Assembly: GCF_009689005.1 (NCBI RefSeq)
Contig: NZ_AP021879.1
Location: forward strand, 5,241,724-5,305,723
Source: Desulfosarcina ovata subsp. ovata
GTDB lineage: Bacteria; Desulfobacterota; Desulfobacteria; Desulfobacterales; Desulfosarcinaceae
DNA length: 64,000 nucleotides
Reading direction: 5' to 3'
The notes under the pieces were generated by a model. It was not told where the DNA came from and made no database searches. It worked only from the letters and a program-made list of their open reading frames with translations. Shown here one piece after another: positions 49,938 to 56,468 of this stretch; positions within the stretch are counted from its first letter, which is position 1, and each line of letters begins with the position of its first letter. Made by a program: the position numbers and the translations under genes.

Positions 49938-50636
49938 TCAAGGGCGATTTCGTACCCCTTTTATCAAAAGCCATAAACAAAATGAAGATTCAGTGATAAA
50001 CGGTACCACATAAGCGGGTTCAATGCGTGATGCATATTCCGGAACAAGAAAACGCGCGAAACTTCCCGCCAGGTAGACCGTTGCTGCGGCGATCAGCCCC
50101 CATCCGAAAATGCCGGGAAAGTACTTTGATCGGACAATCAGGTGTCCGAGAATAAGGCTTGAAAGGCCAAAGAAAATCAGCCCGATATCATAACCATGGC
50201 GGTGCATATCAAGAAACAGCATCACTAACGCATGCAACTGATCGGTTTCGAAGGCAGCAGTGCTTCCAGAATCGTTCAATAGAAGCAGCGCAGCGTAATA
50301 ATTCAGCAAATTAATTCCAAGTACAGCGGCCTGCGTCATCCGGAAAGCCGCGGCTGCAAGGGACAGCAGTCGACTGACCGGTTTGAGCAGTACATAAAAA
50401 AGCACTGCAATAGCGACGTCACTCAATAGCATGATTGCGTCAGCTGCAAAGCCGATGCGGAACATCCATTCCGACGCCAAGATATTGGTGACGGTAGCGG
50501 CGGCATCGCCCGTTACAATCAGACTGCCGCGAACAAAGACTTCGCTGAAGATACCGAATACAATGATGATAAGATAGAGAAGACCAGCAATTCTTGCATG
50601 AACCAGTGGGGATGGGTGTGTGGGATGGGCCGTCAA
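49938..50636 (-). CDS. DUF4386 membrane protein
   Basis: 232 residues with about six hydrophobic helices. DUF4386 marks: ARIAGLLYLIIIVFGIFSEVFVRGSLIV and the middle segment MHRHGYDIGLIFFGLSSLILGHLIVRSKYFPGIFGWGL. The start is TTG 50636 with AGGAAG upstream. Function unknown; located in the inner membrane. A 102-bp repeat-B element sits 33 bases upstream of the start, in the promoter region. Confidence 0.85.
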   Translation of the reverse strand: MTAHPTHPSPLVHARIAGLLYLIIIVFGIFSEVFVRGSLIVTGDAAATVTNILASEWMFRIGFAADAIMLLSDVAIAVLFYVLLKPVSRLLSLAAAAFRMTQAAVLGINLLNYYAALLLLNDSGSTAAFETDQLHALVMLFLDMHRHGYDIGLIFFGLSSLILGHLIVRSKYFPGIFGWGLIAAATVYLAGSFARFLVPEYASRIEPAYVVPFITESSFCLWLLIKGVRNRP

Positions 50637-50669
50637 TTCAATGGCTTCCTTTATTGAAACTTCAATATA

Positions 50670-50771
50670 TAGGATTTAAGAAAATGTTTTTGGCAAGGCC
50701 AGAGGGAGGAAGATGTATAATAATACCGCGATGACCGATAACGCAGCCCAAAAACATTTTCTTGAAGTCTA
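50670..50771. repeat. Repeat B, copy 1 (102 bp, TA-flanked MITE)
   Basis: 102 bases from TAGGATTTAAGAAAATGTTT to its inverted counterpart AAACATTTTCTTGAAGTCTA, flanked by TA on both sides (50668-50669 and 50772-50773). The interior (GGCAAGGCCAGAGGGAGGAAG, GATAACGCAGCCC) matches copy 2 at 51914-52015 in inverse orientation. Confidence 0.85.
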
Positions 50772-50829
50772 TAACCGCTCCAAATCACATGACCCGCGCA
50801 GTTTTCGGGGCCAGTATGAAGCCGGGTGG

Positions 50830-51210
50830 TTATGCATCACCTGTTGCTACAATACCTGCTTTTTCAATCATTAGAACGACTGTCTTTTCAGGTGCTCTGG
50901 TTTTATGTACCACACCCTTGGGCACAACGTACCCTTGATGCTGTTTCAATGTGACAGTTTCACTGTCTTCAATGTCGATGAAGAGTTCTCCATTTAATGT
51001 GAAGAAAAACTCATCTTCAACATCGTGCTTATGCCAATGATACTCTCCTTTTAGAATTCCAAGCCGTACCACAGACTCGTTTACTTGGCACAATGTTTGA
51101 TTATACCATTCATCGGTGCATTGTCTGACTAATTCTGGAATATTTACAAGCTGCAACGAATCGTAAAGAATGTTCATATGATTTACGTAAGGGGATTTTT
51201 TTTCACTCAT
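50830..51210 (-). CDS. Cupin-domain protein
   Basis: 126 residues, a single cupin barrel. Metal ligands are visible in YHWHKHDVEDEFFFTLNGEL (His-x-His, Glu) and the second motif VVPKGVVHKTRAPE (His). The start at 51210 has AGAGGTC upstream. Small mononuclear cupins act as isomerases, dioxygenases or ligand sensors; no specific substrate can be assigned. Confidence 0.88.
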   Translation of the reverse strand: MSEKKSPYVNHMNILYDSLQLVNIPELVRQCTDEWYNQTLCQVNESVVRLGILKGEYHWHKHDVEDEFFFTLNGELFIDIEDSETVTLKQHQGYVVPKGVVHKTRAPEKTVVLMIEKAGIVATGDA

Positions 51211-51222
51211 TTTGACCTCTAA

Positions 51223-51364
51223 GAGCCTGTTTGAGAAGTCTGGATCAGGCCCGATAACAAGGCGGAAAGTGGCTCAAAAGCGGAGCATATATGTAATATG
51301 TGAGCATTTTTAGACACTTTCCAACGCCGTTAGCGGGATTTAGACGGATTTATCAAACGGGCTC
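51223..51364. repeat. Repeat C (142 bp, long imperfect inverted repeat)
   Basis: The two halves are imperfect inverted copies over about 70 bases: the left starts GAGCCTGTTTGAGAAGTC; the right, inverted, starts GAGCCCGTTTGATAAATC. Flanks share TAA. It lies between the cupin start and the end of the DUF4405 gene, whose TAG stop uses the element's last base (51364). Fully folded, it would be a strong hairpin between the two genes. Confidence 0.75.
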
Positions 51365-51708
51365 TAAAATTTTTTTATAATATAGGCGATTGCCAACACC
51401 AAAATCCAAGCTCCCGAGATACACATCAACATATTTTTCCAATTATCGCCAAAATATTTTTTCGAAGATTGAACGATCCAAGTCCAGCTGAACCAGATAT
51501 GCAAAACCAAAAGCAACAACAACAAAATGGAAAGATAAAGATGAATGTCTCCCCAATCATGTCTATGCAGTCCAAGTAAGTATTTTGAGCCCCAACCTGT
51601 CCTTCCCTCAGGAATAACGAAGGCAAGCAGTAATCCAACCACGGATATCGAACAAATATCTACGAACAACATTGTATCAATCAAATATTTGATAAAAATT
51701 TTTTTCAT
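51364..51708 (-). CDS. DUF4405 cytochrome b-like membrane protein
   Basis: 114 residues with three hydrophobic helices (about 8-30, 55-75, 92-112). His residues in GLHRHDWGDIH and LVLHIWFSW fit the DUF4405 family of cytochrome b561-like membrane proteins, so haem binding is possible. The start at 51708 has AAGGAG upstream. It is isolated, with no obvious redox partner nearby. Confidence 0.82.
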   Translation of the reverse strand: MKKIFIKYLIDTMLFVDICSISVVGLLLAFVIPEGRTGWGSKYLLGLHRHDWGDIHLYLSILLLLLLVLHIWFSWTWIVQSSKKYFGDNWKNMLMCISGAWILVLAIAYIIKKF

Positions 51709-51850
51709 TTCCGCAAGCTCCTTTATTGCCTGATTAAATCATAAGACAGCAAAATGCTATAAAAGCGCACAACACCAAATCCAAATCCAAATCCAAATCG
51801 GATTTGTCTTTTGGAGCAATCTTGAATAAAGCGCCATAGAGGCCGCAATC

Positions 51851-52090
51851 AGGATGGATGCGCAGAATTTTCATTCGTATTCAAGGCGGGCTTTTTTACG
51901 CATAGTGGGGCTATAGCATTCAAGATAATGTTTTTGGGCTGCGTTATCGGTCGTCGCAGTATGACAATACGGCTTCCTCCCTCTGGCCTTGCCAAAAATA
52001 TTATCTTAAATGCTATATGTGTGGAAAAGCCCAACGCAGAAGACGGATGAAAAGACAAGCCGGCGGGTATATTCTTTGACAGAAATCGCC
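51851..52090. repeat. Repeat A, copy 3, split by repeat B and by an IS66
   Basis: From CAGGATGGATGCGCAG the sequence follows repeat A (as at 20790) to GGGGCTA, is interrupted by repeat B (51914-52015), resumes with TGTGTGGAAAAG, and runs to GACAGAAATCGCC at 52090. There an IS66 interrupts it; the last bases (TAAGC...) reappear at 53686. The left tip is decayed. Confidence 0.8.
51914..52015. repeat. Repeat B, copy 2, inserted in repeat A
   Basis: 102 bases from TAGCATTCAAGATAATGTTT to AAATATTATCTTAAATGCTA, with TA duplicated on each side. The empty site GGGGCTATGTGTGG is preserved in repeat A copies at 20.8 and 58.7 kb, which proves a 2-bp TA target duplication. Confidence 0.92.
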
Positions 52091-53685
52091 GTAAACGGTC
52101 ACGGGGCTATTAGCTGAAGAGAGGCTTAGATCCAACTCACATCAACAGAGATGCCTGCAAAGTAACATTCCAGGCATTCGACCAGAAACGGGAATGTGGC
52201 TTTATCTCTCAGTCGGCAGGTTTCTTTTACAGACAAGATTCGTTCGACCCAGCGGTTGCCTTTGTCGCTTTGCGTTCCCAGACTACATTTGCGCCATAGC
52301 ACGCCAAAGCGCAGAGAGCGTTCGGCACGGTTGTTGGTGGGTTCGACGCCATCATGTTCGAGAAAGGTCCACAATGCGTCAATTTCTCGTATTATTTGCC
52401 TGGCCAGGCGTCCGGCATCATCGGTGTCGTCTTCAAAAAGGCTGAGGATGAGCAACAAGGAGTTATAAAAACGCTCCCATTTTAAAGGTGGCGGTTTGTT
52501 TTTTGAAAATTCGATCAGGGTATTCAAATGTGCCAAAATTAACTTGCCGCCTCGCCTTTCGTTGAGTTTTCTACTCTCGATTAACGCCTTGGCCTTTCGG
52601 ATCAAATGGGCCAGGCAGGTTTGCCGGCCATGGACCCATTTGCAATAAAGGCCATAACCGTCGCTGATCAAGATGCCTTTCCAGTCGGCGATCAGTTCGA
52701 GAAAGGCCTGTTTGGATCTTTTCGGATCGATGCGGAAAAAGGCCACCATCGTATTGACCATTACCCAGAGCCATTGCAGATTGTGTTTTTCAAACCAGCT
52801 GGTTTCATCGATGAAGTTGCACTCACTGCTGCGGGCCACCTGGCCGATACGCTCATAGGTGGAGGCAATGGCCTCGGAAGCGCGGTCGATAACCTTTTGG
52901 ATCGTGCCGGTGGCGATTTTGATATCAAACACGGAGTGGACCAGTTGCTGCACATTTCTCCGACTCATGGCCTTGATGCCACTCAGTTCGGCGATAAACG
53001 CACAAAACCGCGGGCCGTAGCCGGTGCTAAACGCCTCCGGAACCTGTGCTTTGACAATCTTGCCGCACCGAGGGCATTGACCTTGGTGCAGAACAAAATG
53101 GGTGATGTCCATCTCGATTTCAGGCAATTCGATATGTTGGTGAGTATGAAAGGGTCGCAGATTATCCCAATCTGATGAATGGAGACCGCAACCGCAGCAC
53201 TTGGGCATCACATTTTGAGTATTGTTGGGCGTTAGCAGCATTTGCCCATGCCCCGGGTGTCCTTTTTGTCCGCCCGGTTTGCGCTCGCCTTTGGGCTTTT
53301 CGCGTTTGGGTTTGTTATAGGGCGGATCGGATGAGGGCGGTTTGCTGGAGTTGGTCGAGTTTTGGCGTTTTTGCTTTTCAAGCTTCTCGTTGTTTTTCTC
53401 CAGCTTGTCGTTTTGAGTTTTAATCGCCCGCAGCTCATCTTCCAGAGAAACGATGTACTGGCGTACCGGTTCAGCAGTAGCTTGCCAATCGGCATCTGAA
53501 ATGGGTCTATCGGACTTCATGAAAAGCACGATAGCATACCAGAAATGGAAAGTCTAGATATTTTTAATTATTTCAACAAGTTATTGATTTTGTATGGGAA
53601 TGTTGAAATTACGAGAGGTTAGCGGAGCGAAAAAAGTGCGCCGGATTGAGCGCCCAATATACCCCGTGAACGCTTACAAATCGCC
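52083..53685 (-). mobile_element. IS66-family insertion sequence (tnpC only) with 8-bp target duplication
   Basis: Element 52091-53677 (1587 bp). Ends are inverted repeats GTAAACGGTCACGGGG / CCCCGTGAACGCTTAC. Direct repeats AAATCGCC flank it at 52083-52090 and 53678-53685; 8 bp is typical for IS66. No tnpA/tnpB accessory genes are present. The target is the tip of a repeat-A element. Confidence 0.93.
52126..53520 (-). CDS. IS66-family transposase
   Basis: 464 residues. An N-terminal coiled coil (VRQYIVSLEDELRAIKTQNDKLEKNNEK) is followed by a zinc-finger region (PKCCGCGLHSSDW...GQCPRCGKIV). The DDE core has Asp in CNFIDETSWF, Asp in ILISDGYGLY and Glu in PTNNRAERSLRFGVLWRK. Intact. The start is ATG 53520; a GTG three codons earlier is possible. 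Confidence 0.94.
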   Translation of the reverse strand: MKSDRPISDADWQATAEPVRQYIVSLEDELRAIKTQNDKLEKNNEKLEKQKRQNSTNSSKPPSSDPPYNKPKREKPKGERKPGGQKGHPGHGQMLLTPNNTQNVMPKCCGCGLHSSDWDNLRPFHTHQHIELPEIEMDITHFVLHQGQCPRCGKIVKAQVPEAFSTGYGPRFCAFIAELSGIKAMSRRNVQQLVHSVFDIKIATGTIQKVIDRASEAIASTYERIGQVARSSECNFIDETSWFEKHNLQWLWVMVNTMVAFFRIDPKRSKQAFLELIADWKGILISDGYGLYCKWVHGRQTCLAHLIRKAKALIESRKLNERRGGKLILAHLNTLIEFSKNKPPPLKWERFYNSLLLILSLFEDDTDDAGRLARQIIREIDALWTFLEHDGVEPTNNRAERSLRFGVLWRKCSLGTQSDKGNRWVERILSVKETCRLRDKATFPFLVECLECYFAGISVDVSWI

Positions 53686-54326
53686 TAAGCATTGGTATTT
53701 TCTGTTAAGGCCAGACGGATCCCCAGAGCGACAAGAATAGAACCTGAAGCCCGTTCAAGCCAGAGAGAACAACAACGATTCTTACGGAAAAAGGAGGTTG
53801 TTCGGGATGCTGTAACAACGAAGAAAAATTCAATCGGAACAGCCACCAGAATGACAAGAAATCCCAAAACTGCAATCTGGGCGGAATAATGCCCCAATTC
53901 AGGACGGATGAACTGGGGCAAAAAGGCCATGAAAAAAATTGCGACCTTCGGATTGAGGATATCCACAAGCATTCCCTGTCTGAATGCCTTCCAAAGAGTT
54001 GTTTTCTCACCTGTATCTTGATGCATATCAAAAGTCTCACCCTCGGAAATCAGGCTTCGGACTCCGAGATATATCAGATATGCCGCACCCATATACTTTA
54101 CAATGCCGAATGCGGTTGCGGAAGCGGCAAGAACCGCAGACAGACCGAGTGCTGCTGCTGCCACATGCACCAATGCCCCTGACCAGATACCGAAAGATGA
54201 AGCAATGCCTACTTTCCGACCCTGTGATATCGTTCTGGAAACAATGTAAATAACGTCCGGACCGGGCGATATGTTAATCACGAAAACTGTTGTAAAGAAT
54301 ACCAGCCAATAAGATGTTGATTCCAT
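53685..54326 (-). CDS. LysE/RhtB-family amino-acid exporter
   Basis: 213 residues with about six membrane helices. The signature VFVINISPGPDVIYIVSRTISQGRKVGIASSFGIWSGALVH lies near the N-terminus, and GMLVDILNPKVAIFFMAFLPQF in the middle. Likely exports amino acids or homoserine-lactone-like compounds across the inner membrane. The final codons read ...GIRLALTENTNA then TAG; the TAG (53685-53687) overlaps the tip of a repeat-A element that was itself later split by the IS66. Length is normal for the family. Confidence 0.92.
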   Translation of the reverse strand: MESTSYWLVFFTTVFVINISPGPDVIYIVSRTISQGRKVGIASSFGIWSGALVHVAAAALGLSAVLAASATAFGIVKYMGAAYLIYLGVRSLISEGETFDMHQDTGEKTTLWKAFRQGMLVDILNPKVAIFFMAFLPQFIRPELGHYSAQIAVLGFLVILVAVPIEFFFVVTASRTTSFFRKNRCCSLWLERASGSILVALGIRLALTENTNA

Positions 54327-54419
54327 GTTATTCGTCTCTTTTCTCTGTGTCTGGTGAGAATGCCGGCAGACATACGGCTATAGATTCCGTTCCCTCTGGT
54401 GAAGGAGTGCTGTATTGTA

Positions 54420-54507
54420 TAGCATTCAAGATAATGTTTTTGGGCTGCGTTATCGATCGTCGCAGTATTACAATACGGCTTCTTCCCTCTGGCCTTATCA
54501 ACACCTT
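54420..54507. repeat. Repeat B, copy 3, truncated
   Basis: TAGCATTCAAGATAATGTTT... matches copy 2 through CGGCTTCTTCCCTCTGGCC and then breaks off; the right terminal repeat is missing. A TA precedes the left end. It lies just downstream of the lipoprotein gene, which stops at 54520. Confidence 0.8.
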
Positions 54508-54519
54508 TAAAAACGGAAA

Positions 54520-55029
54520 CTATCGAATCGGCCGGGATCTGATCGTACCAGTCACGATGTCCGGTTTTTTACTGCCAAAGCCGCTGCCGCCGCCTTTATC
54601 AGAAACGTTCAGATTGTAGGCGATGGACACGGCATCGAAATCGGAGTGCGTGGCAAAGGACCTTGCAAAGCGAATTTCGTTTTCCAGAGATCCCCTTATC
54701 AGAGATACCGAAGCGGTCTCTACGATGGCCCCATCTTTAATCAGCAGCAAGGTAAAAACGCCATTTCTATAGTATTGCCAGGTGAGCGATCCATGATAGG
54801 TGGCCGTGGCGTCGATGGTAAAATTGTTGGGCCTGTTTGGCTTGGCAATTTGGTACTCGATGGTAAAGTTGTTGTCTTCAAAATTACATGCCATCGGTAG
54901 GCGGCCAATGGCACAGACCAAGGGGGTGTACGGCGTTATCGAACGTCCCATATACGGCGATCGACATGATAACACATAACAGAACACCAATAGACCAATT
55001 ACGATGCAAGTGCATAATCGACGCATCAT
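54520..55029 (-). CDS. Putative lipoprotein, unknown function
   Basis: 169 residues. The N-terminus (MMRRLCTCIVIGLLVFCYVLSC) is a lipoprotein-like signal peptide with Cys at about residue 22. The mature part is beta-rich with a TWQYYRNGVFTLLLIKDGAIVE segment and no family I recognise. AGAGGAG lies directly before two consecutive ATGs, so the true start may be the second (55026). It stands alone among repeats, suggesting accessory status. Confidence 0.65.
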   Translation of the reverse strand: MMRRLCTCIVIGLLVFCYVLSCRSPYMGRSITPYTPLVCAIGRLPMACNFEDNNFTIEYQIAKPNRPNNFTIDATATYHGSLTWQYYRNGVFTLLLIKDGAIVETASVSLIRGSLENEIRFARSFATHSDFDAVSIAYNLNVSDKGGGSGFGSKKPDIVTGTIRSRPIR

Positions 55030-55147
55030 CGCTCCTCTTTCAAAAAACGGACATGTTGGGCTGAGGCGGCTCCAGGGACTCGGCGAACGATTGATTTTTC
55101 CGCCAGCCTAATCAGCCGCGCGTTTTTGCGTCGGCTGAATTAGCATG

Positions 55148-55370
55148 GTGTGTGCCGGGCACGGCACGTATTCTTAAAGGTGTGATGAGCATAGCCTTTT
55201 CTGTGGTGCACATCAAGTCCCAAACCCAGCCCGATGGAGGCGAAGGGTATAGCGGTAAGGCGTGCTCACTCTGAAAGCCCGGCGGAATCATAACTCACCG
55301 CCGGTTCCGTTAGTGCCAGCCGAACCGCTTTGGTACGCGATCCGTATGCCGGGTGGTGTGGTACGGTGAT
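55148..55370 (+). mobile_element. Possible group II intron 5' fragment without reverse transcriptase
   Basis: The stretch begins GTGTGCCGGGCACGGCAC and ends around GAACCGCTTTGGTACGCGATC and CCGGGTGGTGTGG. This resembles the 5' domain of bacterial group II introns up to the conserved GATCCGTATGCCGGGTGGTGT turn that precedes the maturase gene. No reverse transcriptase frame or domain V follows. I rely on remembered sequence patterns, so this is tentative. The region 55030-55147 before it has only a repeat-D tip near 55102. Confidence 0.35.
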
Positions 55371-55385
55371 GTTCTACTTTCAGAC

Positions 55386-55545
55386 CACCCAGGGTAATCG
55401 CATGTAAACCAAATATAGGGAACCGTTGTCGCAGGCAAGGTCAGTTCTTACAGCAAAAGCAGTGAATTGACTAAGTTACAGGACGCTGTAGGAGCGGTCC
55501 ATGACCGCGAAAAAAGAAATCAAGCTACATGCGATTGCCCTGTCA
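55386..55545. repeat. Inverted pair of the GCGATTGCCCTG repeat
   Basis: CAGGGTAATCGCATGTAA (55389-55406) and TACATGCGATTGCCCTG (55525-55542) face each other across about 120 bases without a coding frame. Outside them, CAGACCACC and CAGACCACC recur on each side. It is the best-preserved example of this small repeat family. Confidence 0.55.
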
Positions 55546-55622
55546 GACCACCGTTAATGTCTTGCAGAACATGATCGTAAATGATAAAAGGATCCCGATC
55601 CTAATCATCTCCAGTTCTATTT

Positions 55623-56210
55623 CTTGTTGACAAATTACTTTTAGAAAAGCTCCCAATTGCTGGAATATCAAGGGTTACTGGAATATCAGAGCCATGATTA
55701 CAGCGGTACATAAACAACAAATATGAAGAAATAAGCAAAGTAATTGATATCCAAAAAAAAAGAGGACCGTTAACGATTCAGTGTGACGAAATGTGGTCTT
55801 TTATCCAAAACAAAAAGAATAAGCAATGGCTCTGGTTTGCTTTGGATGTAGACTCCAGAGAAATCGTCGGTGCATATATTGGCAGCCGTGATCGTTCCGG
55901 TGCAAAGGGATTGTGGGATTCCTTACCACCAGTCTATAGACAATGTGCCGTCACCTTTACGGATTTCTGGAGAGCCTATGATGATATATTCCCTTTTAAT
56001 AGGCATCACTCTGTTGGGAAAGACAGCGGCAAAACCAGTTACATTGAAAGATTTAACCTTACTGTCAGGCAGCGTATTTCTCGGCTTGTAAGGAAAACCC
56101 TCTCTTTTTCAAAGAAATTTGAAAATCATGTTGGAGCTGTCTGGAATTTCATTCATCATTATAACGCCGAAATAGCTCCTAAAATAGTCAATGCGGCCAC
56201 TACATCTTAG
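55623..56210 (+). pseudogene. IS1-family transposase remnant
   Basis: In one frame the sequence reads LVDKLLLEKLPIAGISRVTG, ISEP, then TGA (55695-55697) where Trp is expected, then LQRYINNKYEEISKVID and QKKRGPLTIQCDEMWSF onward to ALDVDSREIVGAYIG and FTDFWRAYDDIFPFNRHHSVGKDSG. This is an IS1-type (InsB-like) transposase with its catalytic Asp in CDEMW. The N-terminal zinc region is missing upstream and the Trp codon is a nonsense codon, so it is inactive. A 139-residue frame from 55791 remains open. AT-rich compared with its surroundings. Confidence 0.8.
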
Positions 56211-56468
56211 GCACTACCCTTAAATTCCCCATTATGTCAATTATAGCCAATTATATATTAACGCATTCATGCGCTGCCCCAAACACGGATGATAAAATGT
56301 TGATATAAAGTTATCTGATTGGAATTACGATGATATATCGTTATCCGGATCGGCACCCGGAAGGTGCATCTCGCGTTAAAATGTGCTATAGAGAGCCGCC
56401 GGGGGGTGGTCGCTCCCTGATCCGGGGAGTGTTAACGTTTTATCATTATTCAATAAAAAGATGGTCGT

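Noticed and set aside
50717-50872. Small plus-strand frame beginning MTDNAAQKHFLEVYNRSKSHDPRSF
   Set aside because: Its first part is repeat-B sequence and the rest overlaps the end of the cupin gene antisense; no ribosome site.
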